From CAMLJR01 sp964500675 (lineage in GTDB: Bacteria > Pseudomonadota > Gammaproteobacteria > Pseudomonadales > CAMLJR01): DNA of 64,000 bases. The notes below the pieces were generated by a model that had not been told where the DNA came from, did not search any database, and saw nothing but the letters and a program-made list of their open reading frames with translations. The translations under genes were made by a program, and so were the position numbers. Every line of letters starts with the position of its first letter. Position 1 is the stretch's first letter. The DNA lies in assembly GCA_964500675.1 (NCBI GenBank), contig CAZCNY010000005.1:62001-126000 (forward strand). The letters are read 5' to 3'. Shown here one piece after another: positions 1 to 9,038 of the stretch.

Positions 1-147
1 ATGCGCGCCGGCAAATGCATATTCGCCGCCGACAAGATTGATATTCTCGCTGGAGTCTGGATGTAAAACACCAGCGGCAGCGATGTTGCTAACGATTCCG
101 AGAGAAGCCGATAGCATTATCGGCAACAAGCGCTTGTGCATAGTCAT
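1..147 (-). CDS. Exported protein of unknown function, N-terminal fragment
   Basis: Forty-nine codons run without a stop from an ATG to the window edge, so only the N-terminus is visible. It looks like a Sec signal peptide: MTMHKR, then a hydrophobic stretch (LLPIMLSASLGIVSNIAAAG) with a likely cleavage after the Ala-rich part. An AGAGGAA ribosome-binding site lies about 8 bases before the ATG, which favours this start over the second ATG two codons later. The mature part seen (VLHPDSSENINLVGGEYAF) matches no family I recognise. It is likely periplasmic, outer membrane or secreted. Confidence 0.6.
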   Translation of the reverse strand, partial: MTMHKRLLPIMLSASLGIVSNIAAAGVLHPDSSENINLVGGEYAFAGAH

Positions 148-742
148 ACAAAGTTCCTCTTTGAAAACACGAAGGGAAATGCCACCGACTCCATTGGGGC
201 GCACGAGAGAAGTAAGCCAATCGTTCGTCCAATTTGAGCATCGACGGCACGATGAAAGCCGCATTTGCGGCGCGGGCACTTTGGAGGGAAACTGCAAACA
301 GCGTTTTTATCTTTCACATCCACCTCAACGCAATTGCAAAAATCAGAGTTGCGGCGGCATTAAGATGATAAGCGCGAAACGATGAAACAGTTAGAAAAAA
401 TTACGAAGCTCGTCGCATTTTTCACACGAAAATTATTCGAGGTGATTGCGATTGCCTGCATCGATTTTTTGCTTACGGAATATCGAAAAAATCAGCTCAA
501 TAACGCTAACGAAAGTGATATGTTCGACGATGGCTTTGCAAGAGACGCTCAGAATTTCAACAAAACAAAAACGAGCAGCATTCAGACATCATCGATCAAA
601 GCTCCAATATCCTGCCGCTGCCAAATCGTGCAGCGGACAGCTGCATGGTTAATTGTCGAATGCGAAGTGTTCATTCCCACGCTATTGCGCTGCAAACCGC
701 TAACTATTTCTGTTATCCAATTCTCATTTTTACACGTTGCGG
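148..742. other. Intergenic region with no supported gene
   Basis: About 600 bases between the exported-protein start and the ackA stop. The longest open frame on the plus strand runs into ackA in antisense, lacks a ribosome-binding site and has no recognisable composition. The left part should hold the promoter of the exported-protein gene. I see no clear terminator for ackA. Confidence 0.5.
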
Positions 743-1987
743 TTAGATACGCTGCTGCAATAAATGCCGACACTCGCGCGCAATCACAATCTCCTCGTCG
801 GTCGGAATGCACCATACATTGACGCGGCTATTCTCCGTGTGCAGACACGGTGCATTTTGCTGATTCGCGGGGCCTGACAATTCAATTCCCAACCAATGCA
901 ATTGTGCGCACACTTCCGCACGCACAAATGCGGCGTGCTCCCCGATACCGCCGGTGAAGATCAATGCATCGATGCCGCCCGCAGCCGCTATCAAAGAACC
1001 AATTTCGCGCACGAGACGGTATACGAACACAGCGATCGCCTCACGCGCGGCGGCGGCATCGCTCGCGAGCAAATCGCGCATATCACTGCTGATACCACCC
1101 GACAAACCGAGCAAGCCGCTTTCGTGATACAGCAATTGTTCGAGCGATTGCGCGTCATAATCGCGTTCGCGCAGCAAATAAATCAGCACGCCGGGATCGA
1201 GATTGCCGCAGCGCGTGCCCATCACGAGACCATCGAGCGCGCTGAAACCCATACTCGTCGCCACGCTGCGGCCATTCACCAACGCGCACACACTGGCGCC
1301 GTTGCCCAAATGCGCGACCAGCGTGCGCCCGGTCGCGGCGCGCGCATCGAAATGCGATAATTGGCTCGCGATGAACGCATACGATAGACCATGAAAACCG
1401 TAGCGCACGACACCTGCGTCCGCGAGCGCGCGCGGCAATCCGAATAAACGCGCGGTGCGCGGTACCGTGACGTGAAATCCCGTATCGAAACAACCGATTT
1501 GCAGCAATTGCGGATGCAGCTGCGCGAGCGCGCGAATCGGCGCGATATTGTGCGGCAAATGCAGCGGCGCGAGCGGCACGGTGGCCTCGAGATGCGCGAG
1601 CACGGCAGCATCGACGAACGTGGGTTCGGCGTGAAATAAACCGCCGTGCACAATGCGATGACCCGCCGCCAGCAGCGGCAGCGGCATATGTCGGCCGAGC
1701 AGATCGAGCAACACCGCGAGCATCTCCGTTTCGCTCGGTGCAGCATCGTCGGGCCAGCGCTGTTCTGCCAGTAAGGTTTTTTGTTGCGCCGAATTGGATT
1801 TTTGCGGTGCCAAATCCGCTTTTTGCAGCGCATAGAGCGTCAAATGCGGCCCACGCGCGATGCGTTCGATTTGACCCGTCACGCGCTTGGTTAACGCCGC
1901 GCCGTCGATCGCATCGACAACATCGAACAACGTGAATTTAAGGCTCGACGAACCGCCGTTGAAAACTAAAAGACCACCTTCCTGCAT
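743..1987 (-). CDS. ackA: Acetate kinase
   Basis: Converts acetyl phosphate and ADP to acetate and ATP (reversible); cytosolic. The 414-residue protein is near the usual ~400. It carries the ASKHA-fold motifs: NGGSSSLKF (10-18), GHRIVHGG (109-116, with the substrate-binding Arg), FDTGFH (167-172, catalytic Asp), RYGFHGLS (195-202) and HLGNGAS (226-232), then SALDG-MGTR and FTGGIGEH near the C-terminus. ATG at 1987 is chosen because AGGTGA lies 5 bases upstream; a GTG three codons earlier is also open. A Gln/Ser-rich insert near residues 58-75 is not typical. The usual partner pta is not adjacent, so acetyl phosphate may come from a distant Pta or from phosphoketolase. Confidence 0.93.
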   Translation of the reverse strand: MQEGGLLVFNGGSSSLKFTLFDVVDAIDGAALTKRVTGQIERIARGPHLTLYALQKADLAPQKSNSAQQKTLLAEQRWPDDAAPSETEMLAVLLDLLGRHMPLPLLAAGHRIVHGGLFHAEPTFVDAAVLAHLEATVPLAPLHLPHNIAPIRALAQLHPQLLQIGCFDTGFHVTVPRTARLFGLPRALADAGVVRYGFHGLSYAFIASQLSHFDARAATGRTLVAHLGNGASVCALVNGRSVATSMGFSALDGLVMGTRCGNLDPGVLIYLLRERDYDAQSLEQLLYHESGLLGLSGGISSDMRDLLASDAAAAREAIAVFVYRLVREIGSLIAAAGGIDALIFTGGIGEHAAFVRAEVCAQLHWLGIELSGPANQQNAPCLHTENSRVNVWCIPTDEEIVIARECRHLLQQRI

Positions 1988-2107
1988 ACCTGTCACCTGC
2001 GACAGCCCGACATCTATGACAATAAAAACCCGCGCACAGACGCCATTGTCGTCCGCCGCAGAATTTAATGCCAGATTTGCGCGAGAAAGAGGAATTGCCG
2101 GAGAGAA

Positions 2108-3817
2108 TTATTGATCGGCCAAATAGCGTTTGCGTTTTGTATCTTTCAATTGATGTAAATCGACGAGCACCAAACCATCGACACAATCGGAGAAATCCGG
2201 GTCGACATTGAAATCGACGAACTGCACGCCGCCATCCTCGCAGAGCTCGGCATATTGCTTATACAGTGTGGGCACCGCCAAATCCATTGCGCTTAACTCC
2301 GCCTTCAATTGCGTGAAACCTTCGCTGTAATCGACGCGCAACCAGCGTGCGTCCGCATCGATTTGCAGCGATTGATACGGCAACCGCGCCTGCGCCCAAG
2401 TGCTCGGCGCAGGAAAGTAATGACGATAGAAGTTGACGAGTAAATCCTTCGCTTTGCTCGGATAGCTGTTGCTGATGCTCACCGGGCCGAACAGATAGCG
2501 CACCTGCGGAAATTTTTTCACGTACGCGCCGATGCCATACCACAACAAATCCAAACTGCGGCGGCCCCAGTAGCGCGGTTGCACGAAGCTGCGGCCGAGT
2601 TCGACGCCTGCGGCAAGATACGGCCGCGCGTCGCTGCGGTAATTGAACAATGTATCGCTGTAGATTTTTTGGGTTTCACCAGCGACTAAATCTGCCGTGC
2701 GGCGCAAACGATAGGCACCGACCAATTCGAGCGCTTCGTCGTCCCACAATACGATGTGATCGTAATCGCGATCGTACACATCCATATCGCGGCGCAGGCC
2801 GGTGCCCTCGCCCACGGCGCGAAAGCTCACTTCGCGCAGCCGGGCGATTTCGCGCATCACCGCGGAGTCGCCATCAAAGCGATATAAATAAATCGCCATG
2901 CCGTCTCTGGTGGTGCCGAGCAATTCGCAGGCGCGAATTTCCGCGCGCAATTGCTGGCGGTCCTCCGGATGCGCGATCGATTCGGCAGCCGTTTCAAAAC
3001 AGCCTTCGCCGCGATTCTTGCCGATCTTGTAGCTGTGGCGGCGAAATAATTTGACTTTGGCGCGACTATCGAGCGGCAATGTCGAGTACGTCTCGTAAGC
3101 GATCGCCTGGCCGATGCGTACGCGCATAGTTTTGTTGTTGTGTTTGAACATTTCGCGCACCAGCCACAGCGTCGATAGCGGCTTGGCGAACATCGACAGG
3201 CTGTAAAAAAATATCGAATTACGCGCATCGACACACATCGGCAGAATCGGCGCCTTGGTTTTCGTGGCGAAACGCAAAAAGCCGTGGCGCCAGGCGCCGT
3301 CTTTAATGCCGGTCGGCCCCATGCGCGAAACTTCGCCGGCGGGGAAAATAATCACGGCGCCGTCGTTCTGCAGATGCGTTTCGATCGCGCGCAAATTATC
3401 GCGCGTGCTGCGCGAACCAAAGGTATCGACTGGCAACAATAAATTATGCAAGGGCTCGACGGCGGCCAACACATCGTTCGCCACGACCTTGACGTCGCGT
3501 CGCACTTTGCCGACGAGTTTCAATAACGCCAATCCATCGAGCGAACCGATCGGATGATTGGCGACGATAACGACGCGGCCCCATGCAGGAATGCGTTCGC
3601 GCTCGCGATCGCTGACAGTGATGCCGAAATCGAAATGATCGAGCGCCTGCTCGACAAAATCAAAACCTGTCAAATGCGGATAGCGCTCGGCGAAACGGCG
3701 AAACTCCACTTCGCGAAATAGGAAGCGCAGTATCGCGACGACGGTTTTGTACGTGGTGGGATTGCGTTGCGGGAAATCGGGAAAGCGACTCGCGACAACA
3801 TTTTCTACGGAAATCAT
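2108..3817 (-). CDS. OlsF-like two-domain acyltransferase (PlsC-type plus hemolysin/OlsB-type)
   Basis: A 569-residue protein with two acyltransferase parts. The N-terminal half has the glycerolipid acyltransferase signature NHPIGSLDG and a later FPAGEVSR motif, as in PlsC/OlsA-type enzymes. The C-terminal ~250 residues (from about LLGTTRDGMAIYLYRFDGD to the end) look like the hemolysin/OlsB N-acyltransferase domain, with ELGRSFV and YLFGPVSISNSYP. Known OlsF proteins use this layout to make ornithine lipids, the C-terminal part N-acylating and the N-terminal part O-acylating; that is family knowledge, and the substrate here is inferred. The ATG at 3817 has a perfect GGAGG 7-8 bases upstream. 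The frame stays open further upstream, but that stretch overlaps the next gene and is not protein-like. Inner membrane associated. Confidence 0.78.
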   Translation of the reverse strand: MISVENVVASRFPDFPQRNPTTYKTVVAILRFLFREVEFRRFAERYPHLTGFDFVEQALDHFDFGITVSDRERERIPAWGRVVIVANHPIGSLDGLALLKLVGKVRRDVKVVANDVLAAVEPLHNLLLPVDTFGSRSTRDNLRAIETHLQNDGAVIIFPAGEVSRMGPTGIKDGAWRHGFLRFATKTKAPILPMCVDARNSIFFYSLSMFAKPLSTLWLVREMFKHNNKTMRVRIGQAIAYETYSTLPLDSRAKVKLFRRHSYKIGKNRGEGCFETAAESIAHPEDRQQLRAEIRACELLGTTRDGMAIYLYRFDGDSAVMREIARLREVSFRAVGEGTGLRRDMDVYDRDYDHIVLWDDEALELVGAYRLRRTADLVAGETQKIYSDTLFNYRSDARPYLAAGVELGRSFVQPRYWGRRSLDLLWYGIGAYVKKFPQVRYLFGPVSISNSYPSKAKDLLVNFYRHYFPAPSTWAQARLPYQSLQIDADARWLRVDYSEGFTQLKAELSAMDLAVPTLYKQYAELCEDGGVQFVDFNVDPDFSDCVDGLVLVDLHQLKDTKRKRYLADQ

Positions 3818-3921
3818 GCGATTCCTCCAAGGCCCTTCTTGGGAGCGAGGGCTGCTTGCAGTAAAGCTAGCTGGAGGGAATGACAGACAGGCTACAGTTT
3901 CATTGCATTTCCGTTGATGCC

Positions 3922-4761
3922 TCAACGCACCAACTCTAACACCGCGGAAACCGGTAATACTTCGTCGTTGCTCGCCTGCAACTGCTTGACCGATTGATAC
4001 AGATCGGACCAATGTAGAATTTCCAGCGTGCCGTTGTGTTTTTCGACGAGCGCGGTGCAGCTCTCCACCCAATCGCCGTCGTTGCAATACAAAACGCCAT
4101 CGCGGATCGCGATTTCCGGATGATGAATGTGGCCGCAGACAACACCGTCGAGGCCGCGGCGTTTCGCTTCCTGCACAGCGGCGCACTCGAACGCTTCGAT
4201 TGCGGCGCGCGCGTTTTTAATACGCGTTTTTACGTAATTCGCCAGCGACCAATACGGCAGGCCCAATACGCGGCGGCCGCGATTGACCCAGCGATGCACC
4301 CACATCAGAAAATCGTAAGCCGAATCGCCGATAAAACGCGACATCGCATCGATATGCAAATGCACGTAGGGATCGAGCGCATCGCCGTGAAACAATAACA
4401 ATTGCTTGCCGTCGGCGGTGACGTGGCTGGTTTCGTGGCGAATTTCGACGGGGCCGAAATGATGACCGACAAATTCGCGCATCACTTCGTCGTGATTGCC
4501 CGGCACATAGATCACGCGCGTGCCGTGTTTGGCTTTGTGCATGATCAGGCGCAGCACTTCGTAATGCGCGGCGGGCCAGATGAATTGGCGCTTGAGCGCC
4601 CAGAAATCGACGATATCGCCGAGCAGATACAGCGTTTCGCATTCGACGCGCTGCAAAAAATCGAGCAGGTATTGCGCGCGGCAGTCTTTGCTGCCGAGAT
4701 GAATATCGGATAACCACACGGTGCGCAGCGACAGGCGCGCGGAAATCATGGCAGCAGTCAC
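3922..4761 (-). CDS. LpxH-like UDP-2,3-diacylglucosamine diphosphatase family metallophosphatase
   Basis: A 279-residue calcineurin-type phosphoesterase. The metal-ligand blocks are all present: SDIHLGS (D19, H21), LLGDIVDFW (D49, D52), GNHDE (N89, H90), LFHGDALD (H125) and CGHIHHPEI (H211, H213). It resembles the LpxH-like branch often annotated UDP-2,3-diacylglucosamine diphosphatase, which cleaves the pyrophosphate in lipid A synthesis. It is longer than classical LpxH (~240), so the exact substrate is not certain. The start is GTG at 4761, with GGGAG 7 bases upstream; ATG at 4749 is the alternative. It lies directly before the OlsF-like gene, with about 100 bases between, so a shared envelope-lipid role is plausible. 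Confidence 0.75.
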   Translation of the reverse strand: MTAAMISARLSLRTVWLSDIHLGSKDCRAQYLLDFLQRVECETLYLLGDIVDFWALKRQFIWPAAHYEVLRLIMHKAKHGTRVIYVPGNHDEVMREFVGHHFGPVEIRHETSHVTADGKQLLLFHGDALDPYVHLHIDAMSRFIGDSAYDFLMWVHRWVNRGRRVLGLPYWSLANYVKTRIKNARAAIEAFECAAVQEAKRRGLDGVVCGHIHHPEIAIRDGVLYCNDGDWVESCTALVEKHNGTLEILHWSDLYQSVKQLQASNDEVLPVSAVLELVR

Positions 4762-4859
4762 GCGAATTCTCCCAATCCTGTTTTTAATACAGGTCTGTTT
4801 GTATGTAGGGTAGAGTCGCGCGATTAACGATTTTTGAATATTTGACGAAAGTTTTTTGA

Positions 4860-5978
4860 CTACGGAACCAATATCGTTTCGGGCGCAACATACGGCCGGT
4901 TGAATAAATCCGCAACCGCCTTGAGCGTGATACTGCCGCTGCGCGTATTGAGCCCGTTGCGAAAACCCGCATCGCTCTGCAACGCATTCTGCAAACCTTC
5001 ATTCGCGAGCTTCAAAACATACGGCAATGTGGCGTTGGTGAGCGCGAATGTCGCCGTGCGCGCCACCGCGCCCGGCATATTCGCCACGCAGTAATGAATA
5101 ATATTTTCGACTACGTAAGTGGGATTTTGATGCGTGGTCGGCTGGCTCGTTTCAAAACAGCCGCCCTGGTCGATCGCGACATCGACCAGCACCGAGCCGG
5201 GCTGCATCAATTTCAGCATGGCGCGCGTTATCAATTTCGGCGCCGCCGCACCCGGAATCAACACGGCGCCGACCACCACATCGGCGTGCGGCAATAAACG
5301 TTCGATGGCATCGCTGGTCGAATAGATCGCGCTCAAACGCGGGCCGAATGACGCATCGATTTCGCGCAAACGCGCCAGCGATTTATCGAGTATCGTCACT
5401 TTCGCACCCATGCCGAGCGCGATGCGCACGGCATTCACGCCGACCACGCCGCCGCCTAACACCAGCACTTGTGCGGGCGCAACACCGGGCACACCGCCGA
5501 GCAACACACCGCGGCCGCCCTGCGCTTTTTCGAGGTGATGCGCCGCCGCTTGAATCGCCATGCGCCCCGCCACTTCGCTCATCGGCGCGAGCAGCGGCAA
5601 TGCACCGCGCGTATCGGTCACGGTCTCGTAGGCGATGCCCGTGACTTTGGCGTCGAGCAAACGCTGCGTTAAAACCGCATCGGCAGCGAGATGCAAATAG
5701 GTCAATAAAATTTGATCCGCGCGCAACCATGCGCACTCCTGCGGTTGTGGCTCTTTGACTTTAACGATGAGTTCGGCGCGCGCGTAAATCTCTTGCGCGG
5801 CGGCGATCAGCGTCGCGCCCGCACGCTCATAGTCGCTATCGACAAGACCGATCGCGCTGCCTGCATTGTGTTCGACCAATACCCGATGTCCGTGCGCAAC
5901 CAATTCGCGCACGCCCGCTGGGGTGAGTCCCACGCGGTATTCGCTATTCTTGATTTCTTTCGGTACGCCAATCAGCAT
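4860..5978 (-). CDS. ald: Alanine dehydrogenase
   Basis: NAD-dependent reversible deamination of L-alanine to pyruvate and ammonia; cytosolic. Its 372 residues match the family length. The N-terminal half begins MLIGVPKEIKNSEYRVGLTP, the family signature, with the catalytic Lys in VKVKEPQ and catalytic His in LTYLHLA. The Rossmann domain has VLVLGGGVVG, followed by DVVVGAVLIPG and the conserved VDVAIDQGGCFETS and NMPGAVARTAT blocks. It stands just upstream of an intergenic gap and shares its strand with the MBL-fold gene, whose coding region ends only 3 bases before it, so the two are probably co-transcribed. Confidence 0.95.
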   Translation of the reverse strand: MLIGVPKEIKNSEYRVGLTPAGVRELVAHGHRVLVEHNAGSAIGLVDSDYERAGATLIAAAQEIYARAELIVKVKEPQPQECAWLRADQILLTYLHLAADAVLTQRLLDAKVTGIAYETVTDTRGALPLLAPMSEVAGRMAIQAAAHHLEKAQGGRGVLLGGVPGVAPAQVLVLGGGVVGVNAVRIALGMGAKVTILDKSLARLREIDASFGPRLSAIYSTSDAIERLLPHADVVVGAVLIPGAAAPKLITRAMLKLMQPGSVLVDVAIDQGGCFETSQPTTHQNPTYVVENIIHYCVANMPGAVARTATFALTNATLPYVLKLANEGLQNALQSDAGFRNGLNTRSGSITLKAVADLFNRPYVAPETILVP

Positions 5979-5981
5979 CTT

Positions 5982-6839
5982 TCACTCCTGCCAACGCCAC
6001 TCGCCATCGCTTTCGTCAACTTTACCTTCGCGCTGCAATTTAATCAGATGCGCCCACAAAGAATAGCGCGCGATCGGATGCAATTGCGGCGACACATCGT
6101 CGTAAACCGGCGGGGTGATTTCGTCGAGTGAGCCGCGCCGTATTCGTTGCATAACCGCCACCACTTTCGCTTCGCGCAACAGACGATGCCGGATCAAGCG
6201 CTCGAGTTCGCGCTGCGGCTCGAAAATCAGTTGCCCGTGCGCGGGCGCGATCGCCGCGATCGCCGCGATCGGATACTTCGCGAGCATGCGCAATGACGCA
6301 ACGTAGTCATTCATGTCGCCGCTGGGCGGAATGACGACAACCGTGCTGCCCTGCATGATGTGATCGCCCGCGAATAACAAACCTTCGTCTTCGAGCAAAA
6401 AACACACGTGATTGCCGACATGACCGGGCGTGAGCAGCGCGCGCAGGCGAAACTCGGGCGTCTCGAATATTTCGTCGTGCTGAAACGAATGCGCGGGCAG
6501 AAACGTTGTATCTTGACGGCCATCGTCGGACAACACATTGCCGAGCAATTGCGCGCTGGTGGCAGCGTGCAGCGGTTCGGCGGCCGGTGAATGATCCGCG
6601 TGCGTGTGCGTGACGATAATCCAGCGCAGGCGCTCGCCGCAGATTTTCAGCAGGGTATCGATGTGCTGCCGATCGAGCGGACCCGGATCGATCAGCGCGA
6701 GCTGCTCGCGCCCCACGATGTAACTGTTAGTTCCGGGGCCGGTCATAACACCGCTATTGCCAGCCGTGACGCGGCGCACGAGCGGAGAAATTTCGACGCA
6801 CTGATAATGCACGATGTCAGCTTGTCGGAACTCAGTCAT
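5982..6839 (-). CDS. Metallo-beta-lactamase-fold hydrolase (LACTB2-like)
   Basis: A 285-residue cytosolic hydrolase. The zinc motif THTHADHSPA (HxHxDH) is clear, followed by GHVGNHV (His), FAGDHIMQ (bridging Asp) and PAHGQ (His). The region after about residue 210 is helical and resembles the winged-helix tail of LACTB2/Blact proteins. The substrate is not predictable; relatives include ribonucleases and thioester hydrolases. ATG at 6839 is preferred over an upstream TTG, though its ribosome-binding site is weak. A 9-bp unit repeated almost three times (6247-6272) encodes AAIAAIAP. The upstream fabV ends inside the extra upstream codons, so the genes are nearly contiguous. Confidence 0.8.
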   Translation of the reverse strand: MTEFRQADIVHYQCVEISPLVRRVTAGNSGVMTGPGTNSYIVGREQLALIDPGPLDRQHIDTLLKICGERLRWIIVTHTHADHSPAAEPLHAATSAQLLGNVLSDDGRQDTTFLPAHSFQHDEIFETPEFRLRALLTPGHVGNHVCFLLEDEGLLFAGDHIMQGSTVVVIPPSGDMNDYVASLRMLAKYPIAAIAAIAPAHGQLIFEPQRELERLIRHRLLREAKVVAVMQRIRRGSLDEITPPVYDDVSPQLHPIARYSLWAHLIKLQREGKVDESDGEWRWQE

Positions 6840-6844
6840 AAGGA

Positions 6845-8038
6845 TCAAACCACCAGATTTTTGATCGGCACCACCGGATCGACATCGGCGTCGTAATCGA
6901 CACCTTCGATTTCAAAACCGAACAGGCGCAAAAATTCGTGCTTGTAACCTTTGAAATCGGTCAGCGCATTTAAATTTTCCGTCGTGACCTGCGGCCACAA
7001 TTCGAGCACTTTGTTTTGCACCTCGGGCCGCATTTCTTTGCCGTCGGCACGCAGACGGCCGTCGCTATCCAAAATCGGATTGGCATTGTACAAGCTGTTG
7101 CGGAACAGGCCGTCGACCTGCTCGATGCACCCTTCGTGGGTGCCGTCGGCCTTCATGATTTTGAACAGCAGCGACAAATACAGCGGCATGATCGGGATCG
7201 CCGAACTCGCTTGCGTCACCACCGCTTTCAATACCGACACGCGCGCATCGCCGCCTTTCGCCGCGAGTTTTTTGCGAATATCGATGACGCGTTTATCGAG
7301 ATCTTTTTTCGCCGCGCCGATGGTGCCGTGCCAATAAATATCCCACGTCACTTTTTCGCCGACGTAAGTAAACGCCGTCGTTTTCGCGCCGGGCGCGAGC
7401 ACGCCGGCCGCATCGAGCGCATCGATCCACATCTGCCAATCTTCGCCGCCCATCACGGCGACGGTGTTGTCGATTTCTTCTGGCGAAGCGGCGGTCAGCG
7501 TGATCTCTTTGATCATTTGTTTATCGGTATCGATACCGCGCTGCGTGACATCTTTGCCGATCGGTTTCAACGTGGAATTGTATACGGCGCCCGTCACCGG
7601 ATGCGTGCGCCGCGGTGCGGCAAGACTGTAAACGACAAGATCGACCTGACCGAGATCGGCTTTGATCGTCTCAATGGTTTTGCGTTTGATGTCATCGGAG
7701 AACGCATCGCCGTTAATGCTTTTAGCATACAGACCTTCGGCTTCAGCGAATTGATGGAATGCAGCGGAGTTATACCAGCCTGCGCTGCCGGGCTTATCGG
7801 CCGCGCCTTCGCGCTCGAAGAACACACCGAGCGTCGCCGCACCGCTGCCAAATGCCGCGGTGATGCGCGAGGCCAAACCGTAACCCGTCGAGGCGCCGAG
7901 CACGAGCACTTTTTTTGGCCCGTTGGCAACGGCGCCATGACGCTTAACGTAATCGATTTGCTGTTTGACGTTGGCGGCGCAGCCAACCGGATGAGTGGTA
8001 ACGCACATGAAACCGCGCACGCGGGGTTTGATAACCAT
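6845..8038 (-). CDS. fabV: Enoyl-ACP reductase, FabV family
   Basis: Reduces trans-2-enoyl-ACP with NADH in the last step of fatty acid elongation. The 397-residue protein begins MVIKPRVRGFMCVTTHPVGC, characteristic of FabV, with the NAD-binding loop GASTGYGLASR (48-58). The catalytic pair is Tyr235 and Lys244 in the Y-x8-K arrangement, seen in YWHGTIGAAK. The C-terminal FGFEIEGVDYDADV is also conserved. FabV is the triclosan-insensitive isozyme and has 8-residue catalytic spacing instead of the 6 of FabI. ATG at 8038 has AAGGG 7 bases upstream. Whether a FabI exists elsewhere cannot be seen here. Confidence 0.95.
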   Translation of the reverse strand: MVIKPRVRGFMCVTTHPVGCAANVKQQIDYVKRHGAVANGPKKVLVLGASTGYGLASRITAAFGSGAATLGVFFEREGAADKPGSAGWYNSAAFHQFAEAEGLYAKSINGDAFSDDIKRKTIETIKADLGQVDLVVYSLAAPRRTHPVTGAVYNSTLKPIGKDVTQRGIDTDKQMIKEITLTAASPEEIDNTVAVMGGEDWQMWIDALDAAGVLAPGAKTTAFTYVGEKVTWDIYWHGTIGAAKKDLDKRVIDIRKKLAAKGGDARVSVLKAVVTQASSAIPIMPLYLSLLFKIMKADGTHEGCIEQVDGLFRNSLYNANPILDSDGRLRADGKEMRPEVQNKVLELWPQVTTENLNALTDFKGYKHEFLRLFGFEIEGVDYDADVDPVVPIKNLVV

Positions 8039-8076
8039 GGTGAGCCCTTCGAGTTTTTAGAAAGGCGGCATTATAT

Positions 8077-8110
8077 CCCCTCTCCCTGCGAGAGCGGGTT
8101 GGGGTGAGGG
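8077..8110. repeat. CCCTCTCC palindromic intergenic repeat, copy 1
   Basis: An imperfect inverted repeat beginning cccctctccctgcgagagc and ending gtgaggg, between the fabV start and the stop of the outer membrane protein gene. Three related copies occur at 55290, 59286 and 63873. Each follows the 3' end of a minus-strand gene. Confidence 0.6.
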
Positions 8111-8116
8111 CAAAAA

Positions 8117-8989
8117 TTAATACACGAGCGACAAACTGCCGCCGTATTCGCGATCGGGATAACCCTCGGCACTGCCGTAATCGCGCGTATAAATTTTGAA
8201 GCGCACGTGCTGCCACGGTTTGAATTTCACATACGCGGTGACTTTGGTGACATCGGCGGTGGTGGCAATATACGATTGCGCGTAGTCGACCGCGCAGCCG
8301 AGAGTCAGCCAGCGCCATGGCGTCACGTCGAGATCGAGCGATGCATAATTGTAGTGCGAACTGTCTACCGTGATGTCGCCGCCATCGACGAACGCATAGC
8401 CGCCCGTGGCCGACCCGCTAAACCAGCCGTAACTCGCACCGAGCGAAGCCTCCAGCAGCGTATCGCGCGTGCCGCTGCCGAGATTATTATCGGCATCGCC
8501 ATTATCGAATTTGTAACCGGCACCGACGCTCAATAGCCAAATACCTTGATCGTCGAGCAACATACCGTAATGCGCGAATGCGGTGACATCGCTCAACCCC
8601 GAAACGGTGTCGCCCGAAGGAACCACGCCCGCGGCGTCACAGGCGGATAAAATTTTAGCGATGCGGCTATGCGGATGCTTTAGCGCGTAATTGGTGTATT
8701 GAGAAACTTTGTCGCACGTTGTCACCACACGCGACGGAAATTTATTATTCACGTAATTGGCATCGGCCGAAATCCACGGCGCATCGAGGCTGAAATCCCA
8801 ATGACCGTATTGCAGATTCGGCGCGATATCCACGGTATTGGCATTAGCGCTATCGTTGGAGAACACCTGATGTTCGCGCTCGACGGAAATATCGATACCG
8901 GGTTCGAAATCAGAATCGGCCAACGCGATATTGCACATCAACCCAAGACACCATGCGGCACCCAACAGCCGGCCACGAAATGAAGCCAT
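8117..8989 (-). CDS. Outer membrane beta-barrel protein, unknown function
   Basis: A 290-residue protein with a signal peptide (MASFRGRLLGAAWCLGLMCNIALA, cleavage before DSDFEPG). The mature part alternates polar and hydrophobic residues in strands, such as HWDFSLDAPW, WLLSVGAGYKF, YNYASLDLDV and VTAYVKFKPW. It ends in Tyr (SLSLVY), the usual C-terminal aromatic recognised by the BAM complex. It resembles small barrel families of the MetA-pathway/TIGR02001 kind, but I cannot assign one. AAGGAG lies 5 bases before the ATG. Ligand and role are unknown; it appears to be a single-gene unit. Confidence 0.7.
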   Translation of the reverse strand: MASFRGRLLGAAWCLGLMCNIALADSDFEPGIDISVEREHQVFSNDSANANTVDIAPNLQYGHWDFSLDAPWISADANYVNNKFPSRVVTTCDKVSQYTNYALKHPHSRIAKILSACDAAGVVPSGDTVSGLSDVTAFAHYGMLLDDQGIWLLSVGAGYKFDNGDADNNLGSGTRDTLLEASLGASYGWFSGSATGGYAFVDGGDITVDSSHYNYASLDLDVTPWRWLTLGCAVDYAQSYIATTADVTKVTAYVKFKPWQHVRFKIYTRDYGSAEGYPDREYGGSLSLVY

Positions 8990-9038
8990 ACCAACTCCTT
9001 TGTTAACTATTTTCAGTTTATTCGAGCAAAATCGAGCG

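Noticed and set aside
382..822. A 146-codon plus-strand open frame between the first gene and ackA
   Set aside because: No ribosome-binding site, no recognisable composition, and its last third is antisense to ackA.
3818..4186. N-terminal extension of the OlsF-like frame into the metallophosphatase gene
   Set aside because: The extension is Arg-rich, unlike any family, and a perfect ribosome-binding site marks the ATG at 3817.
7016..8107. A 363-codon plus-strand open frame opposite fabV
   Set aside because: Antisense to a firmly identified gene with catalytic residues in place; open frames opposite GC-rich genes are common.
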